This document shows, one piece after another, positions 51,897-64,000 of a stretch of 64,000 bases of DNA. The position numbers and the translations under genes are program-made. The notes beneath the pieces are model-generated. The model made no database searches. It saw only the letters and a list, made by a program, of their open reading frames with translations, and was not told the origin of the DNA. Origin of the DNA: Meloidogyne chitwoodi. Lineage: Eukaryota > Nematoda > Chromadorea > Rhabditida > Meloidogynidae. Every line of letters begins with the position of its first letter. Within the stretch, counting starts at the first letter, position 1. The stretch covers positions 1,922,001 to 1,986,000 of the forward strand of contig JACZZP010000001.1 in NCBI GenBank assembly GCA_015183035.1, given 5' to 3'.

Positions 51897-54677
51897 TTAA
51901 TAAAAGCAAATAAAAATATTAAATAAAATATTAAAAATAATTAAATTAATAAAAGTTTTTTTAATTACTCCATTTTGATCAAAAATATTATTATTAAATG
52001 ATTGTTTTGTAAATTTTATATTTTTTTGATGATTTTTCCATTTTTCTAAACGTTCATTTATATTTGTTGTTTTTAAAGGAAATTCTGTTGTTTTATTATT
52101 TATATTTTCATTAATATTTTTATTAAAATTTGTTTCAATTATTTCTTTATTTTTATTATTTTCTTCATTTATAAAATCATCAAAAATTATTTTTGTTGGC
52201 AAATTTTGTTCAGTTAAAGTTAATAAAGTATTAATAGGTGTTGTAGTAATAGGAAAAGTTAAGGGAAATTGTTTAGTAGTAAAAGTATTATTTAAAATTA
52301 TTCTAATTTAAATATATAATTAATGAAATATAATTAATTAATTATAAATTATACTTTTTATTATTTTCTGCTTGATGAACAATTGTATATTCATTACACA
52401 TTTTAGTATCACATAAACAATAATTAATATTACCTTTTATTTATTTATTTATTTATTTAATTTTAAAATTTAATTTAAACCATTATTTGTAGAGGCACAA
52501 CCTAAAGGTAATTCATCTCCAATATTTTTATCAAATATTTCATTTGGAAAAAGTAATGAAAATTGAGTTTTTGACATACAACCCTTTTGAACAATAAATG
52601 TATCTTTTTTAATTAATTAATTAATTAAATATTTATTTATTTATTTAATACCTTTACTGCTTTGTGTTTGTCTTGTTATACAATATTGTTTTTCTTTATT
52701 TGTTAATTGTTTTGCACAATTAATTTTTCGATAATTTTGACAATCATCATTAACATTACTTTTTAATTAATTAATTAATTTTATTTTAAATTAATTATTT
52801 AGTTACTTTAATCCATCTAAACAAACAGCACAATTTAATTCCTCATTTATTATTAATTGACTTTCTTCAGTTGTTGAAATACTATTAGTAGTTGTTGTTT
52901 TTAATTGTTTTTTATTTTCTATTTCAACATTTTCATTTGAATTTTCAGCAATTTTACGACTTCCAAAAGACATCTTATTTTTTAAATATTAAAATGTTTA
53001 TTTTTAAATTTTATACTTGTTCAGAAATTGATTGTTTATTACATTGATTAGATGAACAAACACATAAACGTTGTTGTTGACCTGTTATTGAAGGTTTAAA
53101 ATCTAAACAAGCAGCTTCATTTTTATTTGCTCCATTTAATAAATCTGCAGTTTTATAACTTCCATATTCATTAAAAATATCCCTTTCTGTTATACAATTC
53201 TTTTCTATAGTTAAATTACCTTCTAAATAAGTAAATATAAATATTATAAAATAAATAAATAAATTACTCGGTTCATTTAAAAAATGTCTTGTCATACAAA
53301 AAGTTCTACCAATTTCAATCATTTGTTTACTCAAATCTGGACAACTTTTTATTATTTGATAATTACATTCAGCAGTTATTTTTGTAATATTTGTTTCTTC
53401 TTTACATTGCATACATTGTAAATCTAAATAATAATATTAAAAAAAATATATTTTTATTTTCAATTTAAAATACCTGGTAATAATCCTAATTGAGTACCAG
53501 ATGCCAAAATATTTTTATTTAAATTTTTATCAATTTCAATATTTTGTTGTTTATTTGGTCTTTCAATTATTAAATTTGTAGATATTGTTGTAGGTATATT
53601 ATTAAAATTATTTTCTTTTTCTTCTTCTTCTTCTTCATTATTATGTCCAACTAAATCTTCTTTTGTTGTTTCTTTTTTTTTTTAATTTTTAATAAAATAT
53701 TTATTTTATTATTAAATTTTTACCTAATGATGTACTACTAATATCAAAAGATTCTAATAATTTTTTATTATTTTCATTATTATTTTGTTTTTGTTTTTGT
53801 TCTTCTTCTTCTATCATTTCCTAATTAATTTTTTTTAATTAAATTATTATTTAAAAATTAAAAAAACATTTTTCTGAATTTCTTCAATTTTAGGTGTTAA
53901 ATCTATTTCTTTTTGATTTTCAATTATTTCCTCTTCTTTTTCTTCTTTTTCCACACTTTTGTTATTTTTATCAGATATTTCATCGTTTTTATTCTCAATA
54001 TTTGGAATTTTTTCAAATAAATGTGGATATTTCTTAATTAAATATAAAATAAATATAGGTATATCAAATTAATTAATTAATTAAATATTATTATTTGATA
54101 TATTTATTCTTTTTTAAATTATATAATTAATTAATTAACCTGTTCAAATTCTTCAAATTGATCAGATATAGAGGGACTATTACAAAGAGGTGTATTACAT
54201 ATACAAAAAGCAACATCAAAACCATTTAATTGTTGAAGATCACAATCTTCTTCTACAGGTTGTGGTTTGTGTTCAAATGATGAATAATGTGCTGTTTCTG
54301 TTATACATTCTTTTATTATTGTAAATGTACCTTATAATTTAATTAATTTAATTAATTTAAATATATTTTACTATTAATTCCTTGATGTCTAGTTGTTCTA
54401 CAATACATTCTTTCATTTTGAGACCATCTTTTAGCATAACCATTACAACTATAAGGAACAGAATCTTTACATTCATCAAACTCTCCTAAACCATCTTGTG
54501 CACAAATATAACAATTTAAAGAATTTACTAAAAATAAATAAATATTAAAATAATTTAGAGAAAGTTAAAAAATAAATTTAAAATATTTTTAACTAATTTA
54601 CCTGTTTTTATAAATAAAATAAAATTGAAAAAAAGAATAAATGTTAAAATAATAAATAAATATTTTATTAAATTCAT
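51897..54677 (-). CDS. Secreted protein with three tandem Ly6/uPAR-like (three-finger) domains
   Basis: About ten exons, ATG at 54677, stop at 51897-51899. Signal peptide MNLIKYLFIILTFILFFNFI. Three cysteine-rich domains share one plan. Domain 1 runs from LNCYICAQDGLGEFDEC to AFCICNTPLCN. Domain 2 runs from LQCMQCKEE to RLCVCSSNQCN. Domain 3 runs from LNCAVCLDGL to NYCLCDTKMCN. Each starts C-x2-C and ends C-x-C-x4-CN, the Ly6 signature; each also has a YC/FC-x-TR phrase (MYCRTTRHQ, TFCMTRHF, QYCITRQT). Acidic Glu/Lys-rich linkers separate them (EKEEKEEEIIENQKEIDL). The C-terminus is hydrophobic (FINLIIFNILFNIFICFY), as for a GPI signal or anchor. Ly6 proteins modulate receptors such as nicotinic channels at the cell surface; the target here is unknown. 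Confidence 0.8.
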
Positions 54678-56911
54678 TATATTATACCTATAAAAATATT
54701 TAATTATTAAATAGTAAAATAATTTTATAAAAGCTGGATAGTTTTTATTGAATGCTTTTTATGTTCAATAACTAACATTTAAATTTGTATGAGAACAATT
54801 TTCCGGTGAATTTATTTTAATAAATGAAAAAAAATAAAACAATTAATTTTTATTTTATAGTTAATAAATATTAATTTAAAATTAATTAAATAAAATAAAT
54901 TTACAAATAAAAATAAATAATATTATTTTTAATATTCAATTATTACCCCAATCTTGTCCTTTTTTCTTTTTAGATTTAGAAAAAAAAGAAACCAATCAGC
55001 AACATTTATACTTGTAAATAATTGTTTTTTAGGCATTCAGAAATAAATAAAAAAGATTTATCCTTCAAGTAAAACATTTTTCTTATTTTTTCTCAATCTA
55101 TCCGCACTTCTTCGTGTAGCGATCGAAAAAAACAATTTACCACAAATAAATACACTCATCACATTTTAATTTTTTTATATTTAACCATTGCTTAGATTGC
55201 TACAAAATAGCTTCGGGGAATGATGAGAAAAATCCTCTTTTCTTTTTTATCCTCATTCATTGTAAATAAATAAATATGTACAGGTCGTTGGATTGAGGGC
55301 GCAAAAATTGAGGATATTTTTGTTAAAGAAAAAGATGAGGAAAGGAAAGGATTTTCTTTCTACGTAATTCTAAGTTTTGTTGAGATTAACTTTTTAAAAA
55401 AAATAGAAGGCGTCATCTAGACTTATTTTTAATTGTTTCCGAGAAGAAAATTAGAAAAAAAATATAAAAAATTTTAAATAAAATTAATAACAATTCTGGT
55501 ATAAATTGGATAAATAATTTAATTACTTTTTATAATTCAATTAATTAAAAAGAAAATTAGGAAAAGGTTTCTTAATTAAATTTTCATTTTTATGAATGAA
55601 TAAAATAATTTAAAAAATAGGTATTTATTTGCTTTCATTTTAAATAAAATTTTTAAAAATATATTTTTGAAAAAAAATAATTAACAATAAAATAATCATA
55701 AAAAGGAATTAAATTTAAAAAAATAATAAATAATTATATATAATCATCGATAAATATTAAAAAAATGAAAAAAGTTCAAGAAAAGTGAATAATCAAATAA
55801 ATAATGATTAATTTTATTTTTATATATTTATTTTAAAATTTTAACAAATTTGTGTACTTTTCTAAAAATAATTTTAATTATATAATATATTTTTTTAATT
55901 AAAAGATTAATCATTTAAAAAATATTTTTCAATTTTTATGAGTTTTATTTTTAAAATAAATAATTTTAATTTTATTAAAATTAAAATAATTAAAATAATT
56001 AAAAATATTAAATATTTAAAAATATTAAATATTTAAAATATAATACATACAAATAAATATTTAAATTTATTATAACAATTTAATCTTTTTGTATTTTATT
56101 TAGTTTTTAATCGGATTTTTTTAAGAGAAATTAATATGAATGCACAAAATCCTCAAATCGGAACGGATAAATTTAAAAAATATTTATAATTCTGTCATGA
56201 CCAAAAGTGACCTGATCGGTCCTGAAAACACTGATATACATAACCACCATCTAAATATTGTCCTTCCTTTTTGCTCCTTTTATTCAAGCTTGAGAGATTA
56301 AAGAATAAAAGCTAAGAATTGAAGAGCGAAAAAATTATAAATACCAAAACAATTAAATTTTAATTAAATATTTTTTGTAAATTTATGAATAAATTAGTTA
56401 TGTGCTGACACCGACGATTCCAGTTCCTCGTCATTTCCTCCCTCTAAGTCACTCCAGTTCAAATGATAAGGCAACTCTTAAGATTAAATCAAAATTATTA
56501 GTTGCTTAGAACTAAATGTTGTTCTACATATTAGCTTTATTAATTTTCATTTTATTTAAAATAATTAATATATTTCTCTGCTCTAATATTTAATTAACAT
56601 TATTTCATAACCCAAAGATGTTTCCCTAGGCGACTGAAAATAATACATATGTACAGCTATATTTATATAAAAATATTTTTATTAAAAAAGTTTGTATCTA
56701 AAGAATGTCTGAAATAATATTTTATTTTTTAATTTTATTTATTAAATCTTTATATTTTTTTTTAATTATTCTATAAAAAATTTAAATATTTTATAATTTA
56801 ACAGTAAATTATGCACTAAAACAAACACGCAATAAGACATTTCTTCTCGTTTTGATTTTATTATTTTTATTTAAACTTTTAATTATTATTAATTTTTTAG
56901 AAAAAAATAAA
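54678..56911. other. 2.2-kb divergent intergenic region
   Basis: Between the Ly6 gene (minus) and the receptor gene (plus). Patches at 55030-55440 and 56150-56480 are less AT-rich, but I see no ORF, inverted repeat or RNA gene. They may be promoter or enhancer DNA. Confidence 0.45.
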
Positions 56912-59083
56912 ATGCTTAAATTAATTTTTTTATTTAATTTTAACAAAATTAATTATTTTTATTTAATTTTAATATTTATTTCATTAATTAAATTAATTGA
57001 AGGCAAAATATCTTCAGAAATATTAATTTCTAATAATGTTGGTTGGGATTATTAACTTATTTAAATTAAAATATTTAAAATTATAAAGAGAATAATTTTA
57101 ATTTATTATTATTTCTAAGAATAATATTTTCTTCAGATTATAAAAAAAATATTTTTTTAAATTATTTAGAATTGGGAATATTTGGACAGATTTTGTTTTG
57201 TGTCACATGAAGGAACATTTAAATATAATATTTATTATCCATTGGTATTTAATTTTAATTAAATTAAATTAAAAAAATAATTTAAAGAAATTTGAGCTTC
57301 AATCAATTTATATGTATTTCGATACAGATGATCAGTGGAAATCTGCTTATAATAATGGCTCTCTTGTGAGACTTTATTTAAAAATTAATATTTAATTTAA
57401 TTATTAATTTCAAGTCTTGTAATGAAAAAGAAAGAATTTTAGATCCTAAAAATTACCAAATAATTAGACTAGCTCCTAGTGCCAAATTTATAGATGAACA
57501 ATCTAATTGTGAAATTATTGAAAGAAATAATGAAAGTTGGTATAATTGTTTTGGGAAAAGATCTTTTTAGTAAGAGAATATTTATTTATTTTATAATATT
57601 TAATTATTTTATAAAAAGTTCAATGAGACCAAGATGGTGGTATTTTGCTATTGGAAATTGTGATTCTCAAAATGGATTATATTTAGAATATTCTTTTTTA
57701 ATGACAAATTCAAAAAATAAAACAAATCGTTGGAAATATCATTTTTCTTTTGATGAATTTTGTAAAATATTTTATTAAATTAATTTTTAATTTTTCAGAT
57801 GTATTACCAATTTCATTATTATTTTTATTTTTAATTATTATTTTGCTTTTTACATCAATTATTTTTTCTTGTATGTTTTTTTAAATAAATAAATAAATAA
57901 AATATTAGATATATTAAAAAATCGTAAAATGTTACATATTACTTTTCGATTATTTCTTCATTCACTTTTTTGTGAGTTAATTGCTTCTACTTTACTTTGG
58001 ATACATTATAACAATTATGCAGATAATGGCCAGGGAATGCCTTTACTTAAATTTTTTTCAATGGTTTTAAGGTTATAAAAAATAGAAATTCTTTTTTTAT
58101 TTTTATTAAATATTTATTTTTAAAAAATATTAAAATTTAGTAATTGAAGAGACTAATTATTTATGCTTATAACAATTTTTATTTTATTTATAAAAATTAA
58201 TTTAATAATTTTATTTTTATTTAGACAATTTTCTCTTGTATTATTTGTTCTTCTTCTTTTTTTAATTGCCAAAGGCTATACAATAACAAGAGCAAAAATA
58301 TCAACATGTTCAAGCATAAAAATTGTTTTATTTATTTCAGCATATTTTATTCTTAGACTTTTAATGTTAGGATGGGAAATTATTGTAAGTTTTTATAAAA
58401 TAAATATATTTGAGAAAAATATTTAAAATTAATTTAAATTAATTTTAATAAAGATTTTTGATCCTGCTCAAGTAACATATATGTCAGAAAGTATACCTGC
58501 TTATTGTATTATTTATTTAAATATTTGTGGTTGGATTTGGTTCTTACGTTGTAGTTGGGTATTAAATTATTTATTATTTTTTTTAATTTATAATTTTATT
58601 TTAAGGTTACAGTCAAAAAATATCCACTTAAAAAAAGATTTTATATTTTTATGAACATTTTTAGCACATTTTGGTTTTTGTTAAATTTTTAATAAAAATA
58701 ATTTATTTTTAAAGGTTTTGGTCAGGGCAAATTATTTTATTAATAGCCAATTTTATTTTGGATAATTGGGTAAGAGAGGAAATAATTCAAGGTGTTGACT
58801 CTGCCATTATTACTGCTGGTTTTATCTTCTTTTTAGTAATTTTAAATTACTTTTATAAATTTATTTAAAAAAATAATAAACTTTATTTTCATATGTTAAC
58901 ATGTCCTTTCTGCAAATCAAAACACTTTCCATATCACATACGAACAAATCAAATAGACAATCAACAAAACAATTTTCCAAATAATGTATACGAAGTAACT
59001 ATAATAGTATAATTATTAAATATATATTTATTTAATATACATAGGTTCAATACACAGCACAACCAGCACAATTACATATTTAA
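56912..59083 (+). CDS. GPR180/TMEM145-like seven-transmembrane receptor (GpcrRhopsn4 family)
   Basis: About twelve exons. I start at 56912 (MLKLIFLFNFNKINYFYLIL); an ATG at 56852 is in frame but gives a poorer signal. The extracellular part shows NWEYLDRFCFVSHEGTFKYN, YMYFDTDDQWKSAYNNGSLS and RPRWWYFAIGNCDSQNGLYL, characteristic of this family. The seven segments follow: VLPISLLFLFLIIILLFTSI, HITFRLFLHSLFCELIASTL, FSLVLFVLLLFLIAKGYTIT, IKIVLFISAYFILRLLMLGW, PAYCIIYLNICGWIWFLRCS, IFMNIFSTFWFLFWSGQILL and ITAGFIFFLVILNYFYKF. A TAA then interrupts the same frame at about 58867; after it the frame stays open and carries KSKHFPYHIRTNQIDNQ, a family-like tail, with a good donor and a last exon to 59083. 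I therefore extend the gene, with the internal stop unresolved. Confidence 0.75.
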
Positions 59084-59573
59084 ATAAATATTAGTCATTA
59101 TATTTTGTTTATTAGTCCTAAATAATTTATTGATAAAATTAACTAAATCTTTTATTATTTTAATAATATTCTTTAAATATATCTATTAAATATTTTTTGA
59201 CAATTTCTTTTTCTAAATTTATCATATAATTAAATTTCAAAAACATCAAGTGACAAAAAAGTGTAAAATTAAAGAATAAATTGACGAAAATGTTTTAAAA
59301 TGCACTAACTTTTTACAAATTTAATTTTATATTTTGATTTTTTCTAAATTAATATTTAATAATTTTTGTAAAAAGGATAGTATAATAAAATGAATTTGGA
59401 TGTTAAACTCAATTATTGACCAAAATTAATTTTTGTGTAAATCTTCTTTAAAATTTAAATTGTAAAATTTTTTGAATTTAGAAAAAAATAGTTTGGCCAA
59501 CAATAATTTTATTAAAAAATATTAAATTGAATGTTTTATTTACTGACTTGATAATAATTCATTTGTTATTTTA
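59084..59573. other. Convergent 3' intergenic gap
   Basis: 3' flanks of two convergent genes. AT-rich, with no gene or repeat seen. Confidence 0.5.
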
Positions 59574-61258
59574 TTAATATTTACTAGATGATGGTTGGAG
59601 ATCATCAAAATCATCACGTTCATTTTTAACTTGTACCATCATTGAACGCTTAAAAATAAATTAATTAAATAATCATTCATATTTTCTATTTAATTTAAAT
59701 CAGCATGAAATTCTTCCACAATTTATTTTTTAGGAGAATAAATCTTAGAGAATTATTGAAATACTTGTAAAAAATTGAATTTTTTTTTACCAAATTTCTA
59801 GAAGAGCCACATGTTTCATTTTTAGAATAATCTTCTTCAAGTGTAATGATTGGCCATTCATTAATTTTATTAGTTGTTTCATTTTCTTTTTTAAGCTTAG
59901 GCATTTTAAGTTTGTAGTCACGATTAATCTCATCAACGATCTCAACGTCAAGTAAATTTTTTTCTTTTTCTAACTGTGGCATTGCCTAATTGTAAGTTGA
60001 AAAATAAAAAATCAAATACAAAAAGACAAACTGACATTTGTATTATCGATAAAGTTATCTACTGCCAAATTAATATAAGTAAGTGGAATGACTGGTTCAT
60101 TAATCTATAAATTTTTGATTTTATCCTAATTAAAAATTCAGAAGCTTAAGAAAAATCAAAAAATTCATTGTCGAACAAAAATCCATTAAAATAAAAACGG
60201 CTAATTGTAAGGAGACAAATTAATTTTAAATTCAAAGTTTAAAAGAATACGTAAAGTTAAAAAAATAAAACATTATTTTTACCAAAAAATAATAAATAGT
60301 TAAAAAAAAAAGAAAATACCTCTTGACTTTCATCTATAAAATTTGTAAAATCCAGACGATTAATTTGATTCCCGTTTTGCAGTTTCTCCTCTAAATAGGT
60401 AAGACGTTGAGCCAAATCATTGTGACATTTATTTATTTCCTCTGACAACTTTTTAAACAAAAAATTTTTTTAAATTAATTTTAAATTTACTTTCAATCTA
60501 CTTTCCTTTTCAGCTTGATATTTTGAAAACAATAATTGAATTTGTTGTTCAATATTATAAATGCGCCCCTAAAATTTAAATTATTATTTTTAGCCAAAGT
60601 TATAAGCCATACAAGTATATTTTCTAATTCAAAATTCTGTTCGACTTTGTTTTCATCCAAATTATCAGGCAATACTTGTTCTTTAATTTGTACATTATTC
60701 AACAAAGGATTATTCTTTAAAATTTTAATTAATTATTAAAAATATTTAAAGACCAAAACCTTCTCAATTTGTTTTTCAACTGCCTTTGTATTATCGTGAA
60801 GCTTTTCAATCATATCATCAAGTGACATACTAGGTGAAGCATTTTCCGCTAACGATCGAATTTTTAAATTCTAAAAATATTTGGTTAAGTTTTAGACATT
60901 ATCATTATAAAATTTCAAAAAAATTAGAAAATGGATAATGACATAAAATTATATTTAATACCAAGCTTCTCTTTTTAGCTTTGTTGATACTCATTTTTGT
61001 AAATGGATTCAGATTTTCCGTAGTTCTAATCTAAAAATTTAAAATAGAAATTTTAATATATCAAAGTATTGAACAGAAGATTTAGATTGAAAAGTACAAA
61101 AAAATTTAAAGATGAAATAATCTAAGATAAAGCTAATAATAAACACTGAAAATTTTACAAATTTCTTAACCATAAATATTCTTACAATTAGTATATATAA
61201 ATATTTAACATACTCTGAATTTCGCAATAGACTTCGCCCAACGACCCTCACGTGGCAT
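59574..61258 (-). CDS. Coiled-coil protein, unknown family
   Basis: About nine exons, ATG at 61258 (MPREGRWAKSIAKF), stop at 59574-59576. Successive exons read IRTTENLNPFTKMSINKAKK, RSLAENASPSMSLDDMIEKL, HDNTKAVEKQIEK, LLNNVQIKEQVLPDNLDENK, GRIYNIEQQIQLLFSKYQAE, LSEEINKCHNDLAQRLTYLE, MPQLEKEKNLLDVEIVDEIN and RSMMVQVKNERDDFDDLQPS near the end. Heptad-like Leu/Ile spacing from about residue 50 to 180 predicts a coiled coil; the C-terminus is acidic and polar. No signal peptide or membrane segment. I do not recognise the family. It is on the same strand as the srGAP and 194 bp downstream of it, so co-transcription is possible. Confidence 0.6.
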
Positions 61259-61451
61259 TAATAAATAACTTTGTTAGAAATTATCTAGATAAAGATTTAA
61301 AATTAAAAATATTATGTTTAAAAAATAAGTAAGGAAATCCTTTCAAAAAACAAAAATATATTAAATATTATTGATTAAAAATTAAAATATTGGGCACAAA
61401 GATATGAGAATCGGACTATATAATTCAAATTATTGTTAATTATTATGAAAT

Positions 61452-64000
61452 TTATCTATTAGATTCTTCCATTCCATCACTTTCTTTCTCTTTCGATGTC
61501 AAAGAAAGCTTATTAAGTAAATCATCAATTTTATTGAATTGGCAATCATCTATAGCTTTAGAATTTGTTGCCTGAGAATTTTGTCCAATGTTTCTCACAA
61601 TAACGTTAAGGGGTTCTGAAAAATAAAAAAAATGAATTTGGAAATATTCTATCCAACCTGTTTTAATTTCTTCAAAAGTTATAGCTTTATTTGTAACGAA
61701 ATGCCTAGGATTATGAGTCAAAACATTTTCATTAAGCAAATTCTTCGGATTATAGTAATTTAAAAATCTTGTCGGATCATTAACCTCTAGCGATGAATCT
61801 ACCTTATCTTTATGAATAACCATAGAAAAATCTGATTTTTTTCCCCTTAATTAAATTAATAACATATTTAATTGCAATAAACTCAAACTTGTCAATTGAA
61901 GAATAGAGCTTATTATAAGCAAGATTCCTAGCATTTTCTGTATCCTTCATGTTACTAGAAGAAGTTTCACAATGTTGATTAACTAAATTATAAAAATGGA
62001 ATTTAACAACTGGTGATCTCACTTTGTCTCAAGTTACATATAAAAGCAAAACTATCACCTGTAAGGTTATTATAAAAGTTATTGTATTTCTCTAGTTGCA
62101 GTTCACGTCCGCCTAAAATAGTTAACGTTTGTTCTTTCGGAATTGCTAAAATAGATTTTGAAAAATTGTTTTTATTGTTAATAATTTATTAAAATTAACT
62201 TAATCATCAACCTCTAGTTTTTATGCATGGGCTTGTGCTAATTCCATCAGTTTGATTAATTTCCTCAACGTTTGGAAAATTAAATCCTCTGTCATTTATG
62301 TTTTCATTAAATTGTGTATGCTCGCAGAAATTAGGAGATTGAATAGAACGTCCCAAGAAAGGCACTATATTTTGTGGATTCTTGTAATTATAAGGAAAAA
62401 GAGACGTTTCAATACTTCCACAACTCCACTGTTTTCCATCGCCATCTAATCCATCAACACTACAAATGAAATATTTATATATTAAAAACTAAAGTAATAT
62501 AAACCCCGATTCATCGTCAACAAATAATTCTAATTCTGTATCTGCTGGAGTATCCAATCCACTATTAAGATTATATTTCTCGTATTTAGGCCCAGGCAAT
62601 TTTTGATCAAAAATTTCATTGCAATGGATAATTAAATTTTTAATGACTTCATTGACAGAGTTTTGATAAATTACCTAAATTAAAAAAAAATTATGGTTAG
62701 AAAAATAACAGATTCTCACTTGGTCTTTCCCCTCTGGGATTGGTAAAAGAGTCGGACCAAAACATATTGCCAAATTATAAGTATCCTTTGAAATAAAAAT
62801 TATAAAAATAAAAAACTTATACCATCATATTTTCATCACTGAATTCACTCAAATGCTTAAGGAATGCAAAAAGAAAACGAAGAAGAATATAGGAAGAGTG
62901 AGGCAATTTTCTTATTAATGGTCTAATCTGGGCAATAAACTCTGATATTTTATGATATTTTGCACAATCTAAGTTAAAAGTTAATGTTAGAATAAATAAC
63001 AAATTTTGTTAACACCTGTTAACAAGTTAAATAAGTAGAAAGGAAATAATGGCTCTTTAAGCTCTCGAAAATATAATTTCAATAAACCAGAAATGCTGTT
63101 AGCATCAGTCGCATTTTTGACATCTTTTAAAGGATTTTCACCTAAATTGAGAAAAAAAGTATTTATTAGCTAGTTGAAAATTTACCATTTTCAAAAGCCT
63201 CACGCATTCGATTAATTTCTAAAATTTTAATTATTTAACATTTGTAAAATTAAAACAAACCAATCTGAGATCCGCTAATTCGAAATATACCCTGATGTTG
63301 CAAGGCAAAAAGTGAAAGAGCTCGAATGCAGCTTACAACAACAATAGGAATTTGTTCACAAGTACCATCTAGAATTTAGGAAAATTAAAAAAACAAATAA
63401 AAACCAGTATATTCCTCCAAACTGCCCCCAAATAATCGTGGACGTGATGTCCAATGAGAAGAAAATTGGCATTCGGTTGAAGTCTGTGACCCGATTCTTC
63501 TTTTCGGTTTTTGATGAATTGAGGATTCAATTTCAGATCCGTCAGTATCAGACCTTTTCTCGTTAAAAGAACAGCCTGAAAATAATTTAAATAACGAAAT
63601 TTACTACTGACAATGAGACAATAACCATTTAATTTTTCACCATCGGAAGAGTTTCGTTTTAGAGACAAAGAAGCATTTTTATTTTTACATTTTAGCCCAT
63701 AATTAATTCCATTAGCTCTAGCTTCTAATCGAGAAATCAAATTTGCATTGAGAAGAAAGAAAGTAAATGACTGAATTTTTTAATTTAGTAAAAAACATTA
63801 TTAGGTAAAAAATTAAAAAATATTAGAAATAAAATGGCTAACTACATAAAAAATATTTACTTGTAAATAAGATTCAAAAATGTTGCAAAGTTCATTTTCA
63901 ACCAATTCAGTAGATGGCCTTTTATCAGAAATTCCAAATTCATTTACTTCAACAATTGTTGATACAGCAAGAAGTTCTATTTTATTTTTATTTTAAAATA
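61452..64000 (-). CDS. srgp-1: SLIT-ROBO-type Rho GTPase-activating protein (srGAP), C-terminal half, 5' outside window
   Basis: The frame enters from the right edge and ends at 61452-61454 (DGMEESNR). The right-most exons (ISRLEARANGINYGLKCKNK) should be the end of the F-BAR part. RPRLFGGSLEEYT leads into the RhoGAP domain: EQIPIVVVSCIRALSLFALQ, HQGIFRISGSQI with the arginine finger, INRMREAFENGENPL, ISGLLKLYFRELKEPLFPFY, LPHSSYILLRFLFAFLKHLS, NLAICFGPTLLPIPEGKDQ and NEVIKNLIIHCNEIFDQ. The wording (GGSLEEY, GLQHQGIFR-like, LLKLYFRELKEPLFP) is of srGAP type. The remaining 350 or so residues are disordered, and I see no SH3 domain. srGAPs bend membranes and switch off Rac/Cdc42 in cell migration and adhesion. 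The symbol is by analogy with C. elegans. Confidence 0.85.

Overview
The window looks like nuclear DNA of a plant-parasitic tylenchid nematode, most like a root-knot nematode (Meloidogyne type). The evidence is very AT-rich DNA, genes cut into many small exons by introns of mostly 40-60 bp, and gene families typical of nematodes (a receptor guanylyl cyclase with an N-terminal ligand domain, an UNC-1/MEC-2 type stomatin, an astacin, a nematode globin, Ly6-type proteins and many small secreted proteins). The species is an inference. I see no rRNA, tRNA, CRISPR or bacterial feature.

Layout. 0-8.2 kb (minus strand): a partial four-membrane-segment protein, a PPP4R2 orthologue and VPS15/PIK3R4 lie close together on one strand, with a 419-bp inverted-repeat transposon inside a VPS15 intron. 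8.2-9.8 kb: a transposon patch with a hAT-transposase-like relic and a 551-bp inverted-repeat element. 9.8-25.1 kb: a region of secreted or unknown proteins. It holds a lysine-rich secreted protein gene present twice as an almost perfect inverted duplication (9.8-11.4 and 19.8-21.3 kb), an unrecognised probably nuclear protein, a small gene next to a 691-bp inverted-repeat element, an astacin metalloprotease and two further secreted proteins. 25-28 kb is gene-free. 28.1-46.8 kb: a divergent globin, a 1276-bp inverted-repeat element, a stomatin, a minisatellite patch, a large receptor guanylyl cyclase, a 542-bp inverted-repeat element and a gamma-glutamyltransferase. 47-59 kb: a tail-anchored protein, two small secreted proteins, an atypical Rho-family GTPase, a protein with three Ly6-like domains and a GPR180/TMEM145-like receptor. 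59.6-64 kb: a coiled-coil protein and the RhoGAP half of an srGAP.

The most unusual content is a set of five non-autonomous DNA transposons, each bounded by an 8-bp (one 8-9 bp) target duplication. Four have 5'-GG...CC-3' ends. In three, the terminal inverted repeats are built from short tandem repeats whose sequence is unrelated between elements, yet pieces of the internal cores are shared. This looks like one transposon lineage that keeps changing its ends. The second notable item is the inverted duplicated lysine-rich gene: promoter and about the first 300 codons look identical, but the repeat-rich tails differ.

All gene models were spliced by eye. Exon edges are approximate unless stated, and no database was searched.
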